From: DASVEG01 sp035540495
GTDB taxonomy: Bacteria > Actinomycetota > Acidimicrobiia > Acidimicrobiales > CADCTF01
Assembly (NCBI GenBank): GCA_035540495.1
Contig: DATLGL010000048.1
Coordinates: forward strand, 62,001-126,000
Direction: 5' to 3'
Length of the DNA: 64,000 nt
The notes beneath the pieces are model-generated. The model saw nothing but the letters and a program-made list of their open reading frames with translations. It was not told the DNA's origin and searched no databases. How positions within the stretch are numbered: the first letter of the stretch is position 1; each line of letters opens with the position of its first letter. Of the stretch, positions 1 to 8,964 are shown one piece after another. The position numbers and the translations under genes were made by a program.

Positions 1-812
1 CGCTCCGGCAGCCACTTGTTGATCCAGTCGACGAAGACACCCTTCGCTTTGTCGGAGAACGTCGGAGTGTCGAACGACTGCAGCTGGATGAGCAGCTCGT
101 TGACGACGCCGCTGACGCCCTCGCGGCCTCCACCGCCGCCCATGCCCGACCGCGCGGCGCCGATGGCGTCGATTTCCTCGATGAAGCCGATCGCGCCGCC
201 CTCCTCGCGGGCGTACTTGCGGAGAGCCTTGAAGTACGAACGGATCTTGCGGTTGGTCTGGCCGTAGTACATCGACTGGAACGCCGACGAGCTCACGAAC
301 AGGTAGGGAACGCCGGCCTCGCGAGCCATGGCCTTGGCCATGTAGGTCTTGCCGGTGCCGGGAGGGCCCTCGAAGAGGATCGCCCGCCGGGCGGTGCCGC
401 CCATGGTCTCCCGGAAGGTCTTGTGGGCGAGGAAGAGGTTCAGCGACTTGACGATCTCGTCCTTCACCACGTCGCAGCCGACGACGTCGTCGAGCGAGGT
501 GTCGATCTCGCTGGCTCGGTAGAGCACGTGGGGCGACCGACCCGCGCCGAGCATCGGGACGACGATCACGACCATCAGCAGGGTCATGATCATCAGACCG
601 GGCAGGAACGGGCCCCACTCCTGGGGGATCGACGGGAGGCCTGGGCTGACGGGGTCGCCGAGCATGAAGCGGACGAACACCCACGTCGCCAGTGGTGCGA
701 GCACCGTCAGCAGCCGGCGCATCCGTCGCTGTCGGTTCCGCTCTCGAGCGACAGCGACGTCCGCGTTCGAGCGAACGACCTGCTCCGACAGCCCCAGCGC
801 CTGCAGTTCCAT
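1..812 (-). CDS. FtsH-like AAA+ ATPase, C-terminus off the left edge
   Basis: This is a membrane-anchored AAA+ ATPase running off the left edge, so its C-terminal part is not visible. After a basic N-terminus there are two hydrophobic stretches (LLTVLAPLATWVFV and MIMTLLMVVIVVPML), then an AAA module with Walker A GPPGTGKT, a pore-loop-like SAFQSMYYGQ segment, Walker B-like GFIEEIDAIG and a Gly-rich turn. The order matches the FtsH family, but whether an M41 protease domain follows cannot be seen. The first Walker B acid is Glu instead of the usual Asp. I chose ATG at 812 because GGAG lies about 9 nt upstream. An in-frame ATG at 857 is an alternative. Confidence 0.8.
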   Translation of the reverse strand, partial: MELQALGLSEQVVRSNADVAVARERNRQRRMRRLLTVLAPLATWVFVRFMLGDPVSPGLPSIPQEWGPFLPGLMIMTLLMVVIVVPMLGAGRSPHVLYRASEIDTSLDDVVGCDVVKDEIVKSLNLFLAHKTFRETMGGTARRAILFEGPPGTGKTYMAKAMAREAGVPYLFVSSSAFQSMYYGQTNRKIRSYFKALRKYAREEGGAIGFIEEIDAIGAARSGMGGGGGREGVSGVVNELLIQLQSFDTPTFSDKAKGVFVDWINKWLPE

Positions 813-961
813 CCCCGGCTCCTCGTGGTTCGGCCCGCCTGTTGCCGACCACCACATTCCGTGGTCATCGGTGAAGTTCGTTCTCCCGATGTGGGATTCC
901 TCCTAAACCTCGTTCGACCCGCTAAAGCTTCAGGTGTTGCTGACCGATACGCGCCGCTGGG

Positions 962-967
962 TAGCGT
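962..967 (+). promoter_or_regulatory. TAGCGT -10-like element, possible leaderless start
   Basis: TAGCGT ends 6 nt before the ATG of the HerA-like gene at 974 and there is no Shine-Dalgarno sequence in between. It fits the actinobacterial TANNNT -10 box of leaderless transcripts. A TTGCTG lies 19 nt upstream as a weak -35. Inferred only from sequence. Confidence 0.4.
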
Positions 968-973
968 CGGCGG

Positions 974-2527
<1,554 letters not shown>

Positions 2528-2541
2528 ACCTGAGGATCTCG

Positions 2542-2582
2542 CCCGGTCGGGAATTGTCGACCGGGTTGGTCAGGTTTACAGT
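2542..2582 (+). promoter_or_regulatory. Hairpin overlapping a likely leaderless promoter
   Basis: An 8-bp perfect inverted repeat (CCCGGTCG at 2542-2549, CGACCGGG at 2558-2565) overlaps TTGTCG (2554-2559), which sits 17 nt before TACAGT (2577-2582). This looks like a -35/-10 pair whose start would fall on the ATG at 2589. A second nested repeat, AACCTGA (2527-2533) with TCAGGTT (2570-2576), encloses it. The hairpin could terminate the upstream gene or serve as an operator. Confidence 0.4.
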
Positions 2583-2588
2583 GGCGTG

Positions 2589-3032
2589 ATGGCATCGAGG
2601 GGAACGCCGAAGGCGATCGATCCGCGAGGACCGCGCTTCAACCAGGCCGTACTGACCGTCGCGCTCCTCGGCGGGTTCCTCGCCGACGCGCGCTGGGTCG
2701 CTCCGCTGTTCGCCGTGGTGCTCTTCCTGGGCGCCGCGTTCGGGCCTCGCTACGGTCCGTTCCTCCGGCTCTACGCCGAGGTGATCAAGCCGCGCCTCGC
2801 TCCTCCGGCCGAGCTCGAGGACCCTCGTCCGCCGCGCTTCGCCGCGGCCGTCGGTGTGATCTTCCTCCTCGCAGCGACGATCGCCTTCGCTGCTGGTGCG
2901 GTCGGTCTCGGGTGGGCGCTGGCGCTGATCGTCGCCGCACTGGCCGGGCTCGCTGCGGTCACCGGCATCTGCGTCGGCTGCGAGATCTACCTGCTGTTCG
3001 CCCGCCGCCGAGGAGTCGAGCTCGCCGCATGA
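2589..3032 (+). CDS. DUF4395 family membrane protein
   Basis: This is a small integral membrane protein of about 147 residues. It begins with the FNQA segment typical of DUF4395, has roughly four hydrophobic segments, and ends with the GICVGCEIY motif containing paired cysteines. DUF4395 proteins are regularly found beside thioredoxin-like proteins and are thought to take part in membrane thiol chemistry, but the function is unproven. The next gene overlaps it by ATGA. ATG at 2589 is preferred because the upstream -10-like element points to it; GTG at 2586 is the alternative. Confidence 0.8.
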   Translation: MASRGTPKAIDPRGPRFNQAVLTVALLGGFLADARWVAPLFAVVLFLGAAFGPRYGPFLRLYAEVIKPRLAPPAELEDPRPPRFAAAVGVIFLLAATIAFAAGAVGLGWALALIVAALAGLAAVTGICVGCEIYLLFARRRGVELAA

Positions 3033-3409
3033 AGTTCGTCATCGTCACGCTCATCGTCTTCGGGCTCGTCTTCGCCCGCGGCTGGTACCTCCGGTACCGA
3101 GCCGCCCTGCAGTCGGCGACACCCGCACACCCGCGCCTGCCCGATCAGCTCCGGCACCCGTCGGCAGCCCGGACGTGGGTCGTCTTCACCACGCCGTACT
3201 GCGCGAGCTGCGGGCCGGTGAAGGAGAAGCTGGCCGATGTCGACCCGGACGCGCACGTTGTGACGGTCGACGCGACCCGGGAGCCCCACCTCGCGGATGC
3301 TTTCAGCGTGCGCAGCGCCCCGACGGTGCTGCTCGCCGACGCCGACGGCCACGTCACCGACCGGTTCGTGGGCGCCGAAGCGGTGAACCGCTACTTGGCT
3401 GCGGTCTGA
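3029..3409 (+). CDS. Membrane-anchored thioredoxin-like protein
   Basis: A 126-residue protein with one N-terminal membrane segment (VIVTLIVFGLVFARGW) followed by a thioredoxin fold. The redox site is CASC in the TTPYCASCGP segment, and the cis-Pro region is SAPTV. It overlaps the DUF4395 gene by 4 bp, so the two are very probably co-translated. Together they suggest a thiol-disulfide pair acting at the outer face of the membrane. Its 3' end overlaps the convergent epimerase-like gene by 19 bp. Confidence 0.85.
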   Translation: MKFVIVTLIVFGLVFARGWYLRYRAALQSATPAHPRLPDQLRHPSAARTWVVFTTPYCASCGPVKEKLADVDPDAHVVTVDATREPHLADAFSVRSAPTVLLADADGHVTDRFVGAEAVNRYLAAV

Positions 3410-3954
3410 GTCGCTTCGGCGAACGACGGCAGGTTCGCGTCCTTCTCCGACACCTGCGAGCGATCGTGCACGTCGACCGGCACCGGCCACTCGATGCCGA
3501 GGGCGGGGTCGAGAGGGTTGACGGCGATGCCTGACATCCCCGGCCGCCACTCGTCGTCGAAGCAGTACACGTACTGGGTGTCGGTCACCGACTGGTAGCC
3601 GTTGCAGACCCCCTTCGGCACGAGCACCTGACGACCGCTGACCAGCGGAACCGTCACGATCGCGCCGAACGTCGGCGACTCCGGGCGAGTGTCGACGTAC
3701 ACGCCGAAGCCCTCGCCCGCCACGACGGCGACGAGCTTCGTCATCGCCTCGCCGTGGAGCCCGCGGATCGCTCCCCGCTTCGACTCGGTGACGTTCAGCT
3801 GCCGCCATGGACCGAGCTCCGGCAGTCCTGCGTCGGCCCACGCCGACGTACGGAAGAACTCCCGCACGACGCCTCGGTCGTCGACGCCCTCCTTCATCGT
3901 GAGGACGAGCAGCCCGTCGATCTCGGTGGTCTCGAAGGAGAAGGTCGCAGCCAC
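3391..3954 (-). CDS. dTDP-4-dehydrorhamnose 3,5-epimerase-like (RmlC family) protein
   Basis: A 187-residue cupin of the RmlC family. Family landmarks are RGLHGE, KLVAVVAGE, a VPKGVCNGYQ segment and a C-terminal YVYCFDDEW. In canonical RmlC the last Gly-rich loop reads A-H-G-F, whereas here it is C-N-G-Y, so the substrate or chemistry may differ. No other dTDP-rhamnose genes are nearby, so a role in rhamnose synthesis is not supported by context. Translation starts at a GTG preceded by GAGGAGG. Confidence 0.7.
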   Translation of the reverse strand: MAATFSFETTEIDGLLVLTMKEGVDDRGVVREFFRTSAWADAGLPELGPWRQLNVTESKRGAIRGLHGEAMTKLVAVVAGEGFGVYVDTRPESPTFGAIVTVPLVSGRQVLVPKGVCNGYQSVTDTQYVYCFDDEWRPGMSGIAVNPLDPALGIEWPVPVDVHDRSQVSEKDANLPSFAEATQTAAK

Positions 3955-3966
3955 GTCAGTACCTCC

Positions 3967-4476
3967 TCAGACCTCGAACCGGCCGAAGCCGCCCCGGTAG
4001 AACAGCAGCGGACGACCCTCGTGCTCCACGTGGAGGTCGAGGACCTTGCCGACGACGATCACGTGGTCGCCACCGTCGTGCTCGGCCACGATCTCACCCT
4101 CGACCCACGCGAGTACGTCGCGCAGCAGCGGCGCACCGGTGCGGGGGCCCGGAACCCACCCGATGCCGCGGAACTTGTCGGCGCCGCTGGTCGCGAACGT
4201 CCGGCACACCGCTTCCTGGTCGTCGGAGAGGATGTTCACGCAGAAGGTGCCAGCGGCCTTGATCTTCGGCCACGTCGTCGACGCCTTCTGCGGGCTGAAG
4301 AGGACGAGCGGCGGGTCGAGCGACAGCGACTGGAAGCTCTGCGCGGTGAAGCCGACGGGGTCGCGGCCGTCCATCGCCGTGATGATCGTGACCCCCGTGG
4401 CGAAGTGCCCCATCACCTGGCGCAGGTGGGCGACGTCGAACGTCGGCGCTCCGCTCTCCTCGAGATCGTCAGCCAC
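3967..4476 (-). CDS. Flavin reductase-like (FMN-binding split barrel) protein
   Basis: A 169-residue flavin reductase of the HpaC/NtaB type. The GHFATGVTIIT start, the GFTAQSFQSLSLDPPLVLFS FMN-binding region and the DHVIVVGKV strand are characteristic. Such proteins reduce FMN or FAD with NAD(P)H for partner monooxygenases, but no monooxygenase is adjacent. It starts at GTG, 12 nt after the stop of the MBL hydrolase and likely in the same transcript. TAGCGT at 4486-4491 overlaps that stop codon and may be coincidental. Confidence 0.85.
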   Translation of the reverse strand: MADDLEESGAPTFDVAHLRQVMGHFATGVTIITAMDGRDPVGFTAQSFQSLSLDPPLVLFSPQKASTTWPKIKAAGTFCVNILSDDQEAVCRTFATSGADKFRGIGWVPGPRTGAPLLRDVLAWVEGEIVAEHDGGDHVIVVGKVLDLHVEHEGRPLLFYRGGFGRFEV

Positions 4477-4488
4477 GAGGGTGGGACG

Positions 4489-5325
4489 CTAGGAGTTGCC
4501 GAGCTGCAGGCTCAAACCCTCGGATGCCGCGAGCACCTCGATGTTGGCGAGGGCGCCGAGGCAACGGGCCTCGGCGAGGAGCTTGTCGACGAAGTCGTCG
4601 CCGTGCGCGGGGTCGTGGTGGAAGAGCGCGAGCCGCTTCGCCCGCGACTCCTTGGCGACCAGCACCGCGTAGTCGACCGTGCAATGACCCCAGTGCGACT
4701 TCTCCGCGAACTCCTCGCGGGTGTACTGCGCGTCGTGGATCAGCAGGTCGACGTCTTCACAGAGCTCGAGGACCGAATCGGCGACCTGGTCGAGGCTGAG
4801 AGGAGCCTGGTGGTCACTGATGTAGGCGACCGACGCGCCGTCCCAGTCGATCCGGTAGCCGACGGTCGGGCCGCAGTGAGGAACCTCACGGACCCGCACC
4901 TTGGCGTTGCCGATAGACACGTCGTCCTCCACCACGTCGTGGAAGCGGATCGCGCCACGGAGGTCGGTGAAGTGGACCGGGAAGTACGGCGGGCGCATCA
5001 GGTCACCGAAGACATCGCCGAGAGCGCCTTCGGCCTGGCGGGGCCCGTAGATGTCGAACTCCGCACCCACGCGATCCGCCGGCGGGAAGAACGGCAGGCC
5101 CTGCACGTGGTCCCAGTGGATGTGGGTGATGAGGGCGGTTCCCTTGAAGGACCCGTCGAGGGGCTGGGTCTCGCCGAAGAAGCGGAGGCCCGTGCCGAGG
5201 TCGAGGAGGATCGGCGCCTCGCCGGCCACCTCGAGCGACACGCATGCCGTGTTGCCGCCGTAGCGCCGGTTCGCTTCAGATGGGCACGGGGTGCTTCCGC
5301 GCACCCCCCAAAACGTCACCTTCAC
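4489..5325 (-). CDS. MBL-fold metallo-hydrolase
   Basis: A 278-residue metallo-beta-lactamase-fold hydrolase beginning TFWGVRGSTPCP, a hallmark of the subgroup related to ribonuclease Z and cAMP phosphodiesterase-like enzymes. The HIHWDH metal-binding motif is present, with further ligands in ISDHQAP and LFHHDP. The substrate is unknown. I chose the GTG at 5325 because GGGGGAAG precedes it by about 7 nt. The reading frame continues upstream without an equally good start. Confidence 0.85.
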   Translation of the reverse strand: MKVTFWGVRGSTPCPSEANRRYGGNTACVSLEVAGEAPILLDLGTGLRFFGETQPLDGSFKGTALITHIHWDHVQGLPFFPPADRVGAEFDIYGPRQAEGALGDVFGDLMRPPYFPVHFTDLRGAIRFHDVVEDDVSIGNAKVRVREVPHCGPTVGYRIDWDGASVAYISDHQAPLSLDQVADSVLELCEDVDLLIHDAQYTREEFAEKSHWGHCTVDYAVLVAKESRAKRLALFHHDPAHGDDFVDKLLAEARCLGALANIEVLAASEGLSLQLGNS

Positions 5326-5366
5326 CAGGACACTTCCCCCCTCGGTGACGTGGAAGGTTACCCACG

Positions 5367-5430
5367 CCTTAACGCAATTCCTTCTCGTGTGACCAAGGCC
5401 ACAGCAACTGTTGCAAGCAACGTGCGCAAC
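5367..5430 (-). promoter_or_regulatory. Candidate promoter with clustered GCAAC/GTTGC boxes
   Basis: On the minus strand TTGGTC (5396-5391) is 17 nt from GTTAAG (5373-5368), a possible promoter for the MBL hydrolase with a leader of about 35 nt. Just upstream are four pentamers: GCAAC at 5404-5408, GTTGC at 5410-5414, GCAAC at 5417-5421 and GCAAC at 5426-5430. Their position before the -35 would suit an activator or repressor site. Confidence 0.35.
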
Positions 5431-5494
5431 AGGAGAAGACGCACTGGGGAGCAACAGGAAGGAGACCCATCGACGTGTCGCCGCGGCGGCGTAA

Positions 5495-5508
5495 GGAGCG
5501 CCAGCGAG
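5495..5508. repeat. Short dispersed GGAGCGCCAGCGAG element, copy 1
   Basis: GGAGCGCCAGCGAG lies in the 3' flank of pilT, inside a purine-rich stretch (gagcgaagcgacc and related words). The same 14 bases occur on the opposite strand at 55992-56005, also in a 3' flank. It may be a small intergenic repeat or part of a terminator-like element. Confidence 0.35.
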
Positions 5509-5558
5509 TAGCCGCGCCCGAGCGGGAGGGGAGCGAAGCGACCAGGAGCGAGGAAGTG

Positions 5559-6653
5559 TTATCGATTCGTCGCGGCCATGAGGCCGCGCTGCTGGAGCAT
5601 GACCTTGAGGTCGTGCGGGCTCGAGGCCGCCGTCATCGCGCCGCGGATGTCGACCTGGCCCTGCTCGTACAGCTTGGCCAGCGCCTGGTCGAAGGTCTGC
5701 ATCCCGTAGTACTCGCCGTCGGCGATGATCTCGTGGATGTCGCCGCCCCGACCCGGGTCGATGATGCACTGCTGGATGCGGCCGTTGGTCACCATGACCT
5801 CGAGCGCGGCGACCCGTCCCTGACCATCAGCGGTCTGCACGAGGCGCTGGCAGAGCGTCCCCTTCAGCGAACCGGCGAGCGCGACGCGGATCTGGTGCTG
5901 CTGGTGGGGCGGGAAGAAGTCGACGATGCGGTTGATCGTCTCGGCGGCGTCGATGGTGTGGAGCGTCGAGAGCACGAGGTGGCCGGTCTCCGCCGCCGAC
6001 AGCGCAGCGGCGACGGTCTCCTGGTCGCGCATCTCGCCGACGAGGATGACGTCGGGGTCCTGACGCATCGCGGCACGCATGGCAGAGGCGAAGTTGTCGG
6101 TGTCGAAGCCGATCTCGCGCTGGTTGATCGAGGCCGCCTTGTCCTTGTGCAGCACCTCGATCGGATCCTCGATCGTCACGATGTGACACTCGCGGTTCTC
6201 GTTGATGTAGTCGATCATCGCGGCGAGGGTCGTCGTCTTGCCGGAGCCGGTGGGTCCGGTGACGAGGACGAGACCGCGGTGCTCCGTGGCCAGGCGCTGC
6301 ACCACGTCGGGCAGGCCCAGCTCGGAGAACGACGCCGCGGACGTACGGACGCGACGGAAGATGAGGCCGACCGTGCCGCGCTGGCGGAAGGCGTTCACAC
6401 GGAAGCGGCCGAGGCTGGGCACGGCGTACGCGAAGTCAGCGTCGCTGTGGCCCTCGAAGTGCTCGGCCACGTCGTCGCGCATGATCGCTGCTGCCATCTC
6501 CGCCGTGACCTCCGGCGTGATCTGGATGTCGTCGAGCCGCCGGAGCGCGCCGTTCACCCGGATCCGCGCAGGCGATCCGACCTTCACGTGCAGGTCTGAG
6601 CCATCCGCTTCCGCCAGCCGGCGAAGCATGTCGTCGAGCAAGGGATGGGGCAC
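5559..6653 (-). CDS. pilT: Type IV pilus retraction ATPase PilT
   Basis: A 364-residue hexameric secretion ATPase of the PilT type, predicted to depolymerise type IV pili at the inner membrane. It has the N-terminal PAS-like region with SDLHVKVG, Walker A GPTGSGKT at about 133-140, the Asp box IEDPIE, Walker B VGEMRDQET, the His box LSTLHT, and the C-terminal GSLKGTLCQRLV segment at the AIRNLIRE position. The GTG start at 6653 follows GAGG and gives the usual family length. No other pilus genes are in the window. Confidence 0.9.
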   Translation of the reverse strand: MPHPLLDDMLRRLAEADGSDLHVKVGSPARIRVNGALRRLDDIQITPEVTAEMAAAIMRDDVAEHFEGHSDADFAYAVPSLGRFRVNAFRQRGTVGLIFRRVRTSAASFSELGLPDVVQRLATEHRGLVLVTGPTGSGKTTTLAAMIDYINENRECHIVTIEDPIEVLHKDKAASINQREIGFDTDNFASAMRAAMRQDPDVILVGEMRDQETVAAALSAAETGHLVLSTLHTIDAAETINRIVDFFPPHQQHQIRVALAGSLKGTLCQRLVQTADGQGRVAALEVMVTNGRIQQCIIDPGRGGDIHEIIADGEYYGMQTFDQALAKLYEQGQVDIRGAMTAASSPHDLKVMLQQRGLMAATNR

Positions 6654-6691
6654 GTAGTTCCCTCGGCATCGCGGAGAGGCGCCTTGATGAT

Positions 6692-6697
6692 TACGTT
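6692..6697 (+). promoter_or_regulatory. TACGTT -10-like element, possible leaderless start
   Basis: TACGTT ends 6 nt before the GTG start at 6704, with no Shine-Dalgarno sequence between. Same arrangement as several other genes here. Confidence 0.35.
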
Positions 6698-6703
6698 CGC
6701 GGC

Positions 6704-7582
6704 GTGAACACACTCGTCGAGGGAACGATCACCGCGAACGGCGTCGAGTTCGGCTACCTGGCCGCCGGCGCCGAGGATGCGCCGCTCGCCCTCTGCTTCC
6801 ACGGCTTCCCGGACACCGCCCACACCTACCGGCACCTCCTCCCCCGCCTCGCCGAGGCCGGTTTCCGCGGTGTCGCCCCCTTCCTGCGCGGCTACGCGCC
6901 GACCCAGGTGCCCGCCGACGGCCTCTACCAGACGGGCGCGCTCGTCCGGGATGCGAACGAGCTGTGGACCGCGCTCGGCGGCGACGAACGAGCGGTCGTG
7001 ATCGGCCACGACTGGGGCGCGAACGCCGCGTACGGCACAGCGGTGATGCATCCCGAGCGGTGGGCGAAGTGCGTGGCGATGGCCGTGCCCGTCGGCCCCG
7101 CCCTCGCCAGCCAGTTCTTCTCCTACGACCAGATCAAGAAGAGCTTCTACATGTACTTCTTCCAGGGTCCGGTCGCCGACTTCATCGTGGCCGCGAACGA
7201 CCTGGAGTTCATCGCTCGCCTGTGGGACGACTGGTCGCCGGGGTACGACGCCACCGAAGACATGGAGCATGTGCGCAAGGCGCTGGGGACGCAGGAGAAC
7301 CTTGCCGCGGCCCTCGGCTACTACCGGGCGACGTTCAACCCGCAGCAGCAGTCCGCGTCGCTGAGCGCCGAGCAGGGCGCCACCGGTGCCGTTCCCACGC
7401 AGCCCACGCTGTACCTCCACGGCGCGCAGGATGGCTGCATCGGCGTGTCGATGGCCGAGGCCGCCCGGCCGCTGCTCGCCGAAGGATCGAGAGTCGAGGT
7501 GATCGAGGGCGCGGGCCACTTCCTCCAGCTCGAGAAGCCGGACGAGGTGAACGACCTGATCCTCGACTTCCTCGTCCGATGA
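6704..7582 (+). CDS. Alpha/beta hydrolase, epoxide hydrolase-like
   Basis: A 292-residue alpha/beta hydrolase. HGFPD (33-37) forms the oxyanion-hole region and the nucleophile is Asp103 in GHDWG, which is typical of epoxide hydrolases and haloalkane dehalogenases rather than serine esterases. The catalytic His is in GAGHF near residue 272. A cap region with several aromatic residues lies between. The substrate is unknown. The stop codon overlaps the start of the thioredoxin-fold protein by ATGA, so this enzyme is probably co-expressed with the selenoprotein module downstream. Confidence 0.85.
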   Translation: MNTLVEGTITANGVEFGYLAAGAEDAPLALCFHGFPDTAHTYRHLLPRLAEAGFRGVAPFLRGYAPTQVPADGLYQTGALVRDANELWTALGGDERAVVIGHDWGANAAYGTAVMHPERWAKCVAMAVPVGPALASQFFSYDQIKKSFYMYFFQGPVADFIVAANDLEFIARLWDDWSPGYDATEDMEHVRKALGTQENLAAALGYYRATFNPQQQSASLSAEQGATGAVPTQPTLYLHGAQDGCIGVSMAEAARPLLAEGSRVEVIEGAGHFLQLEKPDEVNDLILDFLVR

Positions 7583-8964
7583 CGCGGCAGCTGGTCGTCG
7601 TCGTCAAGAGCGACTGCCCGACGTGCCAGCTGGTCACGCCGCTGCTTCCCCGCATCGACGCGCGCGTCGTGTCGGAAGACGACGCCGCCGGTCTCGTCGA
7701 GTCGTACTCGATGGGGATCGAGACGGTGCCGACCATCGTCGTCCTCGACGGGAGCGGCCGCGAGGTCGAGCGGCTCGAGGGGTGGGACGCGGTCGCCTGG
7801 GAACGGGTCACCGGCGTCGACGGGCTCGGCGAGGGTCTCCCGCCTCATCGTCCCGGCTGCGGTTCGAAGACGCTCGACCCCGGTGTCGCCGACGACCTCG
7901 CCGTTCGCTTCGGCGGGTCGAAGCTCCGTGCCCGCCGGGTGGAGATCGCATCGATCGAGGACGAGATCGAGGCGATGTTCGACCGAGGATGGACCGACGG
8001 TCTTCCGGTCGTGCCGCCGACGGAAGCACGCGTGCTGCGGATGCTCGAGGGCACCTCCCGCGCCCCAGACGACATCGTCGCCGTCGTGCCTCCGGATCTC
8101 GTGGAGTGCACGGTCGAGAAGGTCGCCATCAACGCGGTGATGGCTGGGTGCAAGCCGGAGTACCTGCCGGTCGTGCTGGCCGCAGTCGCTGCCGCGTGCA
8201 CCGACGAGTTCAACATGCACGGGCTCCTCGCGACGACCTACTTCTCGGGGCCGATGATCGTGGTGAACGGTCCGATCGCCCGCGCCGTCGGGATGAACTC
8301 GGGTCACAACGCGCTGGGTCAGGGCAACCGGGCCAACGCCACGATCGGCCGTGCGCTCCAGCTCGTCGTCCGCAACGTCGGTGGCGGCCGTCCCGGCGAG
8401 ATCGACCGGGCGACGCTGGGGAATCCCGGCAAGTACTCGTTCTGCTTCGCGGAGGACGAGGAAGGTTCGCCGTGGGAGCCGCTGTCCGTCAGTCGTGGCC
8501 ACGCTGCCGGTGCGTCGACGGTCACCTTGTTCGCGGGTGAAGGCGTCCGCGGGATCGTCGATCAGCTCTCACGATCGGCGGCTTCTCTGGCCCGCTCCTT
8601 CGCCGCGTGCTTGCGGACGGTGGCACATCCGAAGCTCCCGATGTCGTTCGACGCCGTGGTGGTGGTGTCGCCCGAGCACGCGCGCGTGTTCCGCGAGGCC
8701 GGCTGGTCACGTCCCCGCGTCATCGAGGAGCTGCATTCGTTGCTGCAGCTGCCGGGCTCGGAGATCGTGCGCGGCGCAGGCGGCATCGAGGAGGGCGTGC
8801 CGGAGGCGTTCGCCGACGCCACGCTGCCGAAGTTCCGTCCCGACGGGCTCCTGCTCGTCCACGCAGGGGGGACGGCCGGCTTGTTCTCCGCGATCGTGGG
8901 AGGCTGGGTGAACGGAGCGACCGGCAGCCAGCCGGTGACGATGGAGGTCGAGCCGTGGCTGTGA
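7579..8964 (+). CDS. Thioredoxin-fold domain fused to a UGSC-linked conserved domain
   Basis: A 461-residue two-part protein. Residues 1 to about 90 resemble a thioredoxin or glutaredoxin fold with a CPTC redox site (Cys13 and Cys16) and a VPTIVV cis-Pro strand. The remaining ~350 residues form a conserved domain I cannot assign to a known enzyme; landmarks are GWTDGLPVVPP, NMHGLLATTYFSGP, MNSGHNALGQGNRANATIGRA and VHAGGTAGLFS. It overlaps the epoxide hydrolase-like gene by 4 bp and the following selenoprotein by a few bases. Tight coupling suggests it is a redox partner or subunit of the selenoprotein. The role is inferred. Confidence 0.7.
   Translation: MTRQLVVVVKSDCPTCQLVTPLLPRIDARVVSEDDAAGLVESYSMGIETVPTIVVLDGSGREVERLEGWDAVAWERVTGVDGLGEGLPPHRPGCGSKTLDPGVADDLAVRFGGSKLRARRVEIASIEDEIEAMFDRGWTDGLPVVPPTEARVLRMLEGTSRAPDDIVAVVPPDLVECTVEKVAINAVMAGCKPEYLPVVLAAVAAACTDEFNMHGLLATTYFSGPMIVVNGPIARAVGMNSGHNALGQGNRANATIGRALQLVVRNVGGGRPGEIDRATLGNPGKYSFCFAEDEEGSPWEPLSVSRGHAAGASTVTLFAGEGVRGIVDQLSRSAASLARSFAACLRTVAHPKLPMSFDAVVVVSPEHARVFREAGWSRPRVIEELHSLLQLPGSEIVRGAGGIEEGVPEAFADATLPKFRPDGLLLVHAGGTAGLFSAIVGGWVNGATGSQPVTMEVEPWL

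Noticed and set aside
4486..4491. TAGCGT before the flavin reductase as a promoter
   Set aside because: It contains the stop codon of the upstream gene in the same operon, so its match may be chance. It was left out of the promoter list.
3754..5511. 585-codon open frame on the plus strand
   Set aside because: It lies opposite the flavin reductase and MBL hydrolase genes, has Arg/Glu/His-rich shadow composition and no recognisable domain.
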